Assembly: GCA_035524095.1 (NCBI GenBank)
Contig: DATKPK010000231.1
Span: forward strand, 1-6,455
Direction: 5' to 3'
From: DATJUF01 sp035524095
GTDB taxonomy: Bacteria; Desulfobacterota; Binatia; Binatales; Binataceae
Length of the DNA: 6,455 nucleotides
The notes beneath the pieces were generated by a model. The model was not told the origin of the DNA, did not search any database, and saw only the letters and a list, made by a program, of their open reading frames with translations. The position numbers and the translations under genes were made by a program. Positions 1 through 5,640 of this stretch are shown here, one piece after another. Positions within the stretch are counted from its first letter, which is position 1. Each line of letters opens with the position of its first letter.

Positions 1-24
1 GGGCGGGCACTTATGTGCCCGCCC
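1..24 (-). terminator. Hairpin, likely rho-independent terminator of the minus-strand operon
   Basis: Bases 1-10 (gggcgggcac) and 15-24 (gtgcccgccc) are perfect reverse complements around a four-base loop, giving a 10-bp, very GC-rich stem. It lies six bases beyond the stop codon of the last minus-strand gene, where an operon terminator is expected. In the minus-strand transcript the stem is preceded by an A-rich stretch (AAACGGAA). The U-tract that would follow lies outside the window, so intrinsic termination cannot be fully confirmed. Read on the plus strand the stem is followed by ttccgttt, so it could also serve a convergent gene to the left. Confidence 0.75.
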
Positions 25-30
25 TTCCGT

Positions 31-831
31 TTACGTGGCAGGAGGAGAGTCGATTCGGTAAACAGTACGTCCCGAGCTAGCATCGCCGCCCGGGAACATC
101 AGCACAAACATCGCATCGAATGGAGTTTGCATCTTTGAAAAAACCGATACCGCTGTCTCGCGAGGATCAACATCGATATTAGGAGTGTTCTTAACAATGG
201 CTATATCGTAATAGACAAGCAGGTACAGCGACTTCAGTGCCAGGTCTTTTCGAGCGGCAAAATAAGACTCGTTCTGGATTTTCCTTGCGATGACGTCACG
301 CAGAGCCGCTTCAGGAGCAGCACTTCCAAACGAGGAACTTCCGCAAAGGTGCATTCGTTCTGGGCCAAGACTGACACCAGTGATCCTGTCGCAATGTTTA
401 GCGGCAGTCGGCTTGCTTTTGAGATCGAAGCGGCCGGCTGTGAATGAGAGGAGACCGGACTCTTTGACTCTCGGTCGTGAGATTTTCTCAGCAATTAGTT
501 CGCTGAGTTCCTTGACGATTGCTCGCCTTTCTAATCGCTCACAACGGCGGCCGAATGGAACCAGGTCAAGGTGGACAGTCCAGCCTTCGGGAATCCTCAC
601 CGACGACAACAGCTTTTCCCAAAAGGCGAAGTCACTGGTCTGCTGCCCGTCGAGCCACTCCGTCAGTTCGACGCCAATCCTGTTTCCTAAGCAGTCGACA
701 CACAGAATGTCCGGCGCCTCATTGTTGTTGTGTCTCCAATCGAAAATCTTGGCGTTGGCAAAATCTGGAGCAGCATCGAGAAAGCTGGCAAAAATCCTTC
801 TCTCCCGTTCCCATTTTGACTGCTCGCTCAT
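31..831 (-). CDS. Unrecognised 266-aa protein, possibly PDDEXK nuclease-like fold
   Basis: I cannot assign this protein to a named family. The ATG at 831 is preferred: it lies 10 bases after the TAA of the upstream phosphatase-like gene, while the longer frame needs a TTG at 885 and would overlap that gene by 44 bases. No clear Shine-Dalgarno is visible, so translation may depend on coupling. The N-terminus is charged (about residues 3-13). Residues 38-58 read E-A-P-D, a short strand, then GVELTE. An acidic residue, a strand and an E-x-T/K pair is the spacing seen in PD-(D/E)xK nuclease-like cores, here with Thr instead of Lys. A helix with K184 and Y190 followed by a hydrophobic strand (LYLLVYYDIAI, about 202-212) fits the same fold type. 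There is no signal peptide or membrane segment. It is the last gene before a terminator hairpin and looks less GC-rich than its neighbours, so it may be an acquired passenger rather than a pathway enzyme. The fold is a guess; that it is coding is fairly secure. Confidence 0.7.
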   Translation of the reverse strand: MSEQSKWERERRIFASFLDAAPDFANAKIFDWRHNNNEAPDILCVDCLGNRIGVELTEWLDGQQTSDFAFWEKLLSSVRIPEGWTVHLDLVPFGRRCERLERRAIVKELSELIAEKISRPRVKESGLLSFTAGRFDLKSKPTAAKHCDRITGVSLGPERMHLCGSSSFGSAAPEAALRDVIARKIQNESYFAARKDLALKSLYLLVYYDIAIVKNTPNIDVDPRETAVSVFSKMQTPFDAMFVLMFPGGDASSGRTVYRIDSPPAT

Positions 832-841
832 CGCGAGACGT

Positions 842-1318
842 TTAGCGCCAGTCGAAGAAGTCGGAGGCGAAGACGAAGTGGCCAACGCCGGCGGCCTTAG
901 CCGCCTCGGCGTCGATTAGCTGATCGCCAACCATCGTCGAGCCCTGCAAATCCACGCCATGAATCGTCGCGAGCTCGGTGATCATACCGCCCCTCGGTTT
1001 GCGGCATGCGCAGCCGTCGGCGTCGTCGTGAGGGCAGATCATCCATCCGGTCACGATGCCGCCGAGTTGGCGATCCAGCTCGTTCAGCGCTGCTTCGGCC
1101 TGCGCCAGCGTGAAGCGTCCGCGTTTAACGCCCGCCTGATTCGTAACGACGAAGATAAGATGATCGCGCATCGGCGCGAGCTTCTCCTTCACGCCTGGGA
1201 GCAGCGTGATTTTGATATTGCCCTTCCCATCGACTGGTAGCTGGTGCGTCTCGTCCATCGCGGCGAGGGTACCGGCCAGATCGCAGAAGAGCGCGATATT
1301 ACCTGCATCTTCGGCCAT
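842..1318 (-). CDS. HAD-IIIA (histidinol-phosphatase/GmhB-like) hydrolase with altered motif I
   Basis: This is a 158-aa HAD-superfamily protein of the small IIIA type that includes D-glycero-D-manno-heptose 1,7-bisphosphate phosphatase (GmhB). Motif I is FCDLAGTL with nucleophile D13. Motif II is VVTNQAG (T59, N60). A zinc-loop-like cluster C95-x-H97-x5-C103-x-C105 is followed directly by RKP (K107). Motif IV is MVGDQLID (D132, D136). The usual second Asp of motif I, the general acid/base two residues after the nucleophile, is Ala15 (GCC instead of GAC or GAT). The protein may therefore be slow, act on a different bond, or bind rather than hydrolyse. The ATG at 1318 is chosen because it lies one base after the aminotransferase TGA and eight bases after a GAGG Shine-Dalgarno; a GTG at 1345 would overlap by 26 bases. 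Tight coupling to the aminotransferase suggests action on the same metabolite. The family call is firm; the substrate is unknown. Confidence 0.9.
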   Translation of the reverse strand: MAEDAGNIALFCDLAGTLAAMDETHQLPVDGKGNIKITLLPGVKEKLAPMRDHLIFVVTNQAGVKRGRFTLAQAEAALNELDRQLGGIVTGWMICPHDDADGCACRKPRGGMITELATIHGVDLQGSTMVGDQLIDAEAAKAAGVGHFVFASDFFDWR

Positions 1319-1319
1319 C

Positions 1320-2723
1320 TCAGTTACCTCGCCGCCAATCGACACGATCCCGGACGTGAGCGAAGACCTCGTCCATTATATCGGCACCGGCGCCGGCCTG
1401 TTCTTCAGTGATCACCAGGGGTGGGTTGATGCGAATACGCGGAAAGTAGCCCATCAGGAGCAGGCCGCGCTTGAGCGCCTCTTTGTAGACGACTTCCATC
1501 ACACCGCGGCCGAGTTCGACCTTGGTCTTTAGGTCACGTACGAGATCGAGGCCGATCATCAAGCCTCGGCCACGCACGTCACCAACGAATTCGTATTTTT
1601 CCTTGAGCTCGAGCATTCGGCTTAGCAGCCGCGCGCCGACCGTGAGTGAGTTCTCGACCAGTTTCTCACGCTGGATCGCCTTGATCGTTTCGGCCACCGC
1701 GACCGCCGCGAGCGGATTACCACCATAGCTCGACGATGACGCGCTAGGCTTGCCAAACGGTTCCGCGTTGCCGATCGCGTCACTGAGCAATACGCCTGAG
1801 ACCGGAAAGCCCGAGCCCATCCCTTTGCCGACGGTAACGATATCGGGAGCGACGCCGCTATGGTCAACGCCCCACATCTTTCCGGTGCGGGCAAATCCGG
1901 TAATCATTTCGTCAGCTATCAGCATCGCGCCGTTCTGGCGGGCAACTTCCTTGACCGCAGGGAGGAACTCATCGGGCGGAATCACGTTACCGGCGGTACC
2001 CTGAAACGGCTCGACCAGCACCGCCGCGACTGTGCCGGAACTGCTTACCTTGACTTGCTTCGCGCCGAACTCGACGCAGTACATCCCACACGACGGATAG
2101 GTCATCTTGAATGGGCAGCGATAGCAGTCGGCATAGGGGATTTGGTAACGCCCACCTGGCAGCGGACCGTAGCCCTGCTTCGATTCGTCACCGATCAACC
2201 CGAAGACGCCGCCGGTCTTGCCGTGAAAACCACCCCAGAAGCTCACAACCTCGTCCTTTTTGGTGACTGATCGGGCTAATCGAAGGGCCGCTTCGACCGC
2301 CTCGGCGCCGCCGCTGTACAGATGAGCGCGCTTCAGATTGGCTGGTGCGACCTCGCTGAGCAGGCGGAAAGCCTCGACCCGTTCAGGCGTTGCGAACGTG
2401 CCAACGTTGAGCCGATGGACCTGCTGCGCGATGGCATCGGCAAATACCGGATGGGCGTGGCCGAGGCTGGCGACGCCAACCCCAGCGAAAAAATCAACAA
2501 AAACGTTGCCGTCAGCGTCGGTAAGCGTCGCGCCTTCCCCGGACTCGAACCCGAAGCCAGCGAGTAGAGAAATTCGCTGGCGGCCGGGCGCGACGTAGCG
2601 TTGTTCGTCGTCGAAGATTGCCTTTGACTTTGGCCCAGGAATCGGAGTGATAACGCGCGGGAGTTTTGCCCTAGCTGTGCTATTCGCGGTCTCAGTAAGT
2701 TTGGTCGGTCGTGCTATCGCCAT
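1320..2723 (-). CDS. Class III PLP-dependent aminotransferase (ornithine/4-aminobutyrate aminotransferase-like)
   Basis: This 467-aa protein is a fold-type I, class III aminotransferase that would move an amino group between an amine or amino acid and a keto or aldehyde acceptor using pyridoxal phosphate in the cytoplasm. Visible landmarks in order are the N-terminal DFFAGVGVASLGHAHP region (77-92), a cofactor phosphate-binding turn SGGAEAVEAA (137-146), FHG (166-168), the PLP-ring Asp271 in DEMITGFARTGKMW, and the Schiff-base Lys300 in TVGKGMGSGFPVSG. SSYGGNPLAA (331-340) and RGRGLMIGLDL complete the family pattern. A cysteine-rich insert C200-x2-C203-x8-C212-x3-C216 resembles one seen in some archaeal and bacterial 4-aminobutyrate-type aminotransferases. 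The ATG at 2723 is the first in-frame start after an upstream stop; an AGGAG abuts it with unusually short spacing. It is followed immediately by the HAD-IIIA gene. About 40 residues precede the core. The substrate cannot be read from the sequence; amination of a sugar- or polyol-derived carbonyl is inferred from the neighbours. Confidence 0.95.
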   Translation of the reverse strand: MAIARPTKLTETANSTARAKLPRVITPIPGPKSKAIFDDEQRYVAPGRQRISLLAGFGFESGEGATLTDADGNVFVDFFAGVGVASLGHAHPVFADAIAQQVHRLNVGTFATPERVEAFRLLSEVAPANLKRAHLYSGGAEAVEAALRLARSVTKKDEVVSFWGGFHGKTGGVFGLIGDESKQGYGPLPGGRYQIPYADCYRCPFKMTYPSCGMYCVEFGAKQVKVSSSGTVAAVLVEPFQGTAGNVIPPDEFLPAVKEVARQNGAMLIADEMITGFARTGKMWGVDHSGVAPDIVTVGKGMGSGFPVSGVLLSDAIGNAEPFGKPSASSSSYGGNPLAAVAVAETIKAIQREKLVENSLTVGARLLSRMLELKEKYEFVGDVRGRGLMIGLDLVRDLKTKVELGRGVMEVVYKEALKRGLLLMGYFPRIRINPPLVITEEQAGAGADIMDEVFAHVRDRVDWRRGN

Positions 2724-2792
2724 CTCCTCAGCTTCCCAACGCAGCGCATCTCTGCCGAAGCGCAGTGCTCTCCAATCAACAAGTGAGGCTAA

Positions 2793-2822
2793 ATTCCTGT
2801 CTGGCTGACGGCATCATGTCAA
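2793..2822 (-). promoter_or_regulatory. Possible sigma-70-type promoter before the aminotransferase
   Basis: On the minus strand a perfect TTGACA (complement of 2817-2822) is followed after 18 bases by AGGAAT (complement of 2793-2798), which matches only the last three positions of the -10 consensus. It would start transcription roughly 60 bases before the aminotransferase ATG. The gap to the ATP-grasp gene is long for this operon, which favours an internal promoter, but the -10 box is poor. Confidence 0.3.
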
Positions 2823-2860
2823 GCGCGATAAGGCACAACCGCGCTATCAACTGGGGCCCT

Positions 2861-2876
2861 CAGGCTGATCAGCCTG
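2861..2876. repeat. Perfect 16-bp palindrome in the intergenic gap
   Basis: The sequence caggctgatcagcctg is its own reverse complement. It lies about 140 bases before the aminotransferase start and 35-40 bases upstream of the TTGACA box. It could be a binding site for a dimeric regulator. As RNA it could fold, but no U-run follows on either strand, so it is not a typical terminator. Confidence 0.5.
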
Positions 2877-2897
2877 GAGAAGGCGTCGCCGTTCACA

Positions 2898-2934
2898 CCG
2901 ATCCGCCAAGCCCGGGGGTGACAGAGCGGATCGG
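2898..2934. repeat. Inverted repeat with 9-bp arms downstream of the ATP-grasp gene
   Basis: Arms ccgatccgc (2898-2906) and gcggatcgg (2926-2934) are perfect complements around a 19-base loop that itself contains cccggg. It begins about 33 bases after the ATP-grasp stop codon in the minus-strand direction. It may stabilise the 3' end of an upstream transcript or attenuate read-through into the aminotransferase. There is no U-tract after it, so intrinsic termination is not supported. Confidence 0.5.
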
Positions 2935-2967
2935 CATGACGAACTGCGCATGGACGCGAAATTAAGG

Positions 2968-3813
2968 CTACTTGGCGGACAAGTCGCGGCTGGCGTACTC
3001 CCGGCCGAGCAGTTGCATCGAGCGGCGTGCGATGGCGCGCGCAGCATCCTCGCGGACCCGCCGAAAGCTGGGCCAGTCGTTGAAATCGACGATGACGAAT
3101 TCGTTGCCGTCAAAGACCGCGTCGCCACCCCATACGTCGAGCCCAAGGGCATCGGCCGCGATGGCTGCTGAGCGCTGTAGGGCGCTCTTTTGTTCATCGC
3201 CAAGAGTTCCGCGCTCCGGCATTGCAGCAAAGTAATGCGACCCGCTGACGCCATAGAATTTGACCACCTCGCCGGGAAACTCCTGCTGCACGTAGGCCTT
3301 AGGGATGCCGCGCCGGCCGAAGTCATCCAGGGCTACTTCAAGGCGGTCATAGCCGACCACGCGGCTGACATCGTCCGGGCCAAGGGCGTGTAGATCCCCG
3401 CGTTTGACCCATAAAGGGGCGTTGAGATCGAGCGCACGCAACGGCTTGGGATCAAGCGGCAGGGCCGTGCTGACCAGTGTCCCCTCGGGCACCGGTACAC
3501 CCGCACGCATCAGGCCGGCGCCAAGCAAGTCGCGATAACAATTACGGATCGCGAGCGCAGTGTTGATCACGACCGCGCCACTCTTTTCCACCGACGCTAG
3601 ACAACTCAACGCCTGATGGCTTTGGCACATCGCGAGCACCACGCCGTTATAGCGCGGAGTGGTGGCGACAAACTTCTCAGCGGACACAGCAGTCACTTCG
3701 GCGCCGTGTCGTTCCAATTCTGCCAACGCCGCGTCAATAATCGCCGCGTCATCGGCGACTTTGCCGGGTGAAAATTCAGCTTCGCGATAGACCCCTAAAA
3801 CTGTCAGATTCAT
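2968..3813 (-). CDS. ATP-grasp domain protein, putative ATP-dependent carboxylate ligase
   Basis: This is a 281-aa protein of ATP-grasp character. Enzymes of this fold form an acyl-phosphate with ATP and join a carboxylate to an amine or other nucleophile. An N-terminal Rossmann-like part begins MNLTVLGVYREAEFSPGKV. Residues 135-140 (WVKRGD) supply a candidate nucleotide-binding Lys. Residues 176-189 (QQEFPGEVVKFYGV) resemble the ATP-grasp strand and adenine-contact region. The C-terminal stretch 226-250 (LDVWGGDAVFD, then IVDFNDWPSF) carries D243 and N245, matching the acidic and Asn metal ligands usually written E-x-N. The start at 3813 is chosen because GGAGG lies five bases before it. An adjacent ATG at 3816 is too close to that site, and the ATG at 3843 has no ribosome binding site. 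It follows the nucleotidyltransferase after 119 bases. The family level is fairly sure. The substrate is unknown; ligation of an amino acid to the cluster's product is a guess. Confidence 0.85.
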   Translation of the reverse strand: MNLTVLGVYREAEFSPGKVADDAAIIDAALAELERHGAEVTAVSAEKFVATTPRYNGVVLAMCQSHQALSCLASVEKSGAVVINTALAIRNCYRDLLGAGLMRAGVPVPEGTLVSTALPLDPKPLRALDLNAPLWVKRGDLHALGPDDVSRVVGYDRLEVALDDFGRRGIPKAYVQQEFPGEVVKFYGVSGSHYFAAMPERGTLGDEQKSALQRSAAIAADALGLDVWGGDAVFDGNEFVIVDFNDWPSFRRVREDAARAIARRSMQLLGREYASRDLSAK

Positions 3814-3932
3814 CATCCCCTCCGGTTCGTCCACTCGGAGCATGACCCAAACAACAACATCAAGACCGGCAGTTCAATTACCTCACAGATAAGGCTTCTG
3901 CCTCGGATTTGAGTTGGAGGTTTGTTCCGCAG
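3814..3932. other. Short gap between nucleotidyltransferase and ATP-grasp genes
   Basis: These 119 bases hold the strong GGAGG ribosome binding site of the ATP-grasp gene near 3820. I see no convincing promoter, hairpin terminator or small gene. A TTGAAC on the minus strand has no good -10 partner. Read-through from the upstream pair is therefore likely. Confidence 0.4.
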
Positions 3933-4643
3933 TTAATCGCGGGAGGCCAATGCTTGAGCGGCGCGCAGATCGTCCCCTTCATCCACGTCGACCGCGTCAG
4001 TCAACTCGATTGCAGCAAGCTTCGTGCCCTTCTCAAGCAAAAATCCTAAATAACGTCTCAAAGCGTCTAATCCGAGGCTGCGGCCTTCCGCTGCAAATGC
4101 GAAGATACGAGTCGATAAAAGATAAACGCCCGCCGTCACAAGCCTGCCCTTTTCTCCCCCCAGCCGAGTCAAGCCGCCATCGGATGCCACTTCGGCAAAC
4201 AGCGGATGCTTATCGCCGCGCCATGTGGTTACCCCGAGCACGCCGCTGTTATCCGTGGAATCCATGCAGCTAAACGCCTCCGTTACAAAACGTTGGAGTT
4301 CACTGACGGCCACAACTGCATCAACAGTAGTCATTAGAAAGCGGCCGGAAGGAATCCGTTCACCCAGGGCCAGCAGCGACTCCATCGAATTGGGCGTATC
4401 GCGGACCATTATAGCAAGCTTCGGCGTCAGCTTAAGCCCAGCCTCGCGAATCAGTTCAGCGGTTTCGGCGTTAACGATCACATTGATTGGATCGGCGCCA
4501 ACCGCCGTAAGCACTCGCGTTTGACGCTCCAGCAATGTCTCCCCGCCGACGCGCACGAGCGGCTTCGGCAGACCACCCGCGGCGCCGCGCAGCCGTTCGC
4601 CTTTGCCTGCGGCGATAATTACGCCGCTTAACCTTCCATCCAT
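3933..4643 (-). CDS. MobA/sugar-phosphate-type nucleotidyltransferase
   Basis: This 236-aa protein has the N-terminal nucleotidyltransferase signature VIIAAGKGERLRG (8-20) followed by LPKPLVRVGG (25-34), the phosphate-binding loop and PKP lysine of enzymes that make NDP-sugars, CDP-alcohols or the molybdopterin dinucleotide. D108 in TTVDAVV is the expected metal-binding Asp. DAVDVDEGDDL near the C-terminus matches the conserved acidic strand that supplies a second metal ligand. The whole length is the catalytic domain, with no acyltransferase or hexapeptide extension. Its ATG overlaps the end of the HAD gene by 16 bases, so the two are almost certainly co-translated. Close to a CDP-alcohol transferase, a cytidylyltransferase forming CDP-alcohol from a phosphorylated alcohol is the best inference, comparable to the IPCT half of inositol phosphate enzymes. 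UTP or GTP specificity cannot be excluded. Confidence 0.9.
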   Translation of the reverse strand: MDGRLSGVIIAAGKGERLRGAAGGLPKPLVRVGGETLLERQTRVLTAVGADPINVIVNAETAELIREAGLKLTPKLAIMVRDTPNSMESLLALGERIPSGRFLMTTVDAVVAVSELQRFVTEAFSCMDSTDNSGVLGVTTWRGDKHPLFAEVASDGGLTRLGGEKGRLVTAGVYLLSTRIFAFAAEGRSLGLDALRRYLGFLLEKGTKLAAIELTDAVDVDEGDDLRAAQALASRD

Positions 4644-5359
4644 TTCAGGTGTTCTAACTCCGCCAGCGCCTCGATTGTGAAATCAGCCGTGCCACCGGAG
4701 TGTGCGTCGGCATCCGGGCCTGGAATACGATGGCGCAGCCATACGGCACGCATCCCGAGAGCGCGGGCAGGGGCGCAATCCTTGCTCAGCGAGTCGCCGA
4801 CCATGAGCGTGGAGGCAGGATAGGCACCCATCCCGTCGAGCGCTGCCGTGAAAATGCCTGGGTCGGGCTTGAAAATGCGCAGACGTGAGGAATCCGCGAC
4901 GAAGGAAATCAACGTCAGGAGGCCAGCCTCATCAAGGATACGATCGAGGTTGCCGTAGAAGTTCGATACAATGCCGACGTGAAAGCGTTCTGTGAGACCT
5001 TCAAGGACGGTCCGGCTCGCGGCCAGTCCGGCTCGCGACTCGGCGGCAAAAGATGCGCTGATTGTGCTTTCCATAACCTCAGCGCCAATCGCGTCGATGG
5101 TGTCACGCAGGCGATCATCGGCCTCGCGCAGGCTCGCGAGCTGATAACTCACGAGATAGCGGATGGTCGCCTCCAGATTGAAGTCGCGCATCCTGTACGC
5201 AGTCCGGTAAGCAGACTGCGTAGCCGCGCTGAAGGCGCGGTCTAGTGTGACGCGATCAAGCTCGAAACTGGCGGCGCGATAGTGCGCGAGGAACCGGTCG
5301 AGCCAATGGGCCGGCCAATCCAGTGTGCCGCCGAAATCGAAAAGGATCGCCCGTTTCAT
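4628..5359 (-). CDS. HAD-superfamily hydrolase (FDFGGT type, with cap domain)
   Basis: This 243-aa haloacid dehalogenase-like protein probably removes phosphate from a small metabolite. Motif I is LFDFGGTLD with nucleophile D8; position 10 is Gly rather than the second Asp, a variant seen in many HAD proteins. An alpha-helical cap fills about residues 15-115. Motif II is IVSNF (S132), motif III is IFKPDPGIF (K164), and motif IV is MVGDSLSKD (D189, D194). The C-terminus (TADFTIEALAELEHL) is typical of the subfamily. It is the first gene of the minus-strand run. A GGAG two bases before the ATG is closer than ideal, but the motif I strand starts right after the Met, so no later start is possible. 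Its 3' end overlaps the nucleotidyltransferase start. It might make or recycle the phosphorylated alcohol used in the cluster. The superfamily is certain; the substrate is unknown. Confidence 0.93.
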   Translation of the reverse strand: MKRAILFDFGGTLDWPAHWLDRFLAHYRAASFELDRVTLDRAFSAATQSAYRTAYRMRDFNLEATIRYLVSYQLASLREADDRLRDTIDAIGAEVMESTISASFAAESRAGLAASRTVLEGLTERFHVGIVSNFYGNLDRILDEAGLLTLISFVADSSRLRIFKPDPGIFTAALDGMGAYPASTLMVGDSLSKDCAPARALGMRAVWLRHRIPGPDADAHSGGTADFTIEALAELEHLKWMEG

Positions 5360-5426
5360 GGCTCCGAGTTTATCAGTATTGCTGGAGAGGCGACCATCGA
5401 CGCATCATTAGATTTAATGGAAGCCG

Positions 5427-5468
5427 TCTGGCTGATGCCTCCTATGGGAATTAATAAGGAGAGCCAGA
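5427..5468. repeat. Two-tier imperfect hairpin in the divergent region
   Basis: The outer arms tctggct (5427-5433) and agccaga (5462-5468) are exact complements. Inside them ctcct (5439-5443) pairs with aggag (5457-5461). A five-base bulge lies on the left side only and the loop is 13 AT-rich bases. On the minus strand it would sit in the leader of the HAD operon if transcription starts upstream of it. No U-run follows on either strand. It may be a leader RNA structure or a protein-binding site. Confidence 0.45.
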
Positions 5469-5482
5469 GGAAAATGGGATGA

Positions 5483-5536
5483 CCTGGGCGTGAAGTGGGT
5501 CGTTAAACTTCAACGACGCGCGAACCACGCGCCAGG
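5483..5536. repeat. Nested inverted repeats in the divergent region
   Basis: Two hairpins stand side by side: gtcgtt/aacgac (5499-5504 and 5512-5517) and gcgcg/cgcgc (5518-5522 and 5528-5532). Outer segments cctgggcg (5483-5490) and cgccagg (5530-5536) can pair with one bulged G, partly competing with the second hairpin. The block lies just upstream of the plus-strand promoter candidate, a suitable place for an operator. It is too short for a tRNA. Confidence 0.4.
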
Positions 5537-5563
5537 GCAAAGCAAAATTAAGCGCAGGTTACA

Positions 5564-5592
5564 TTGACTCTTCGGTCAGGATACCCTAAAAC
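5564..5592 (+). promoter_or_regulatory. Candidate sigma-70-type promoter for the CDP-alcohol transferase gene
   Basis: TTGACT (5564-5569, five of six matches to the -35 consensus) is followed after exactly 17 bases by TAAAAC (5587-5592, four of six matches to the -10 consensus). A start site near 5599 would give a leader of about 40 bases to the TTG at 5641. The position directly before the open frame supports it. Confidence 0.45.
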
Positions 5593-5640
5593 TCTACACT
5601 TATTCTGGAACCTAGTACCCAAAGCCCCGTTTCCACTGCC

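Larger units (their letters stand above)
5360..5640. other. Divergent intergenic region
   Basis: This stretch separates the minus-strand HAD gene from the plus-strand CDP-alcohol transferase and should hold the control sites of both. I see two structured blocks (5427-5468 and 5483-5536), a plus-strand promoter candidate at 5564-5592, and on the minus strand a lone TCTAAT (complement of 5407-5412) that could be a -10 box without a good -35. Short frames inside it lack support as genes. Confidence 0.5.

Noticed and set aside
290..919. Plus-strand frame of 209 residues
   Set aside because: It is antisense to the hypothetical protein and the HAD-IIIA gene, with Ser/Arg/Leu-rich shadow composition and no motif.
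842..1318. Phosphonoacetaldehyde hydrolase (phosphonatase) reading because of Ala in motif I
   Set aside because: The Cys/His zinc loop followed by RKP and the small size fit the HAD-IIIA/GmhB type. There is no phosphonatase cap domain with its Schiff-base Lys.
5282..5482. Plus-strand frame of 66 residues reaching into the divergent region
   Set aside because: Most of it is antisense to the HAD gene start, there is no ribosome binding site, and the remainder falls on the hairpin block.
5490..5567. Short basic peptide frame starting at GTG
   Set aside because: It has only about 25 codons, no Shine-Dalgarno and overlaps inverted repeats, so chance is the simpler explanation.
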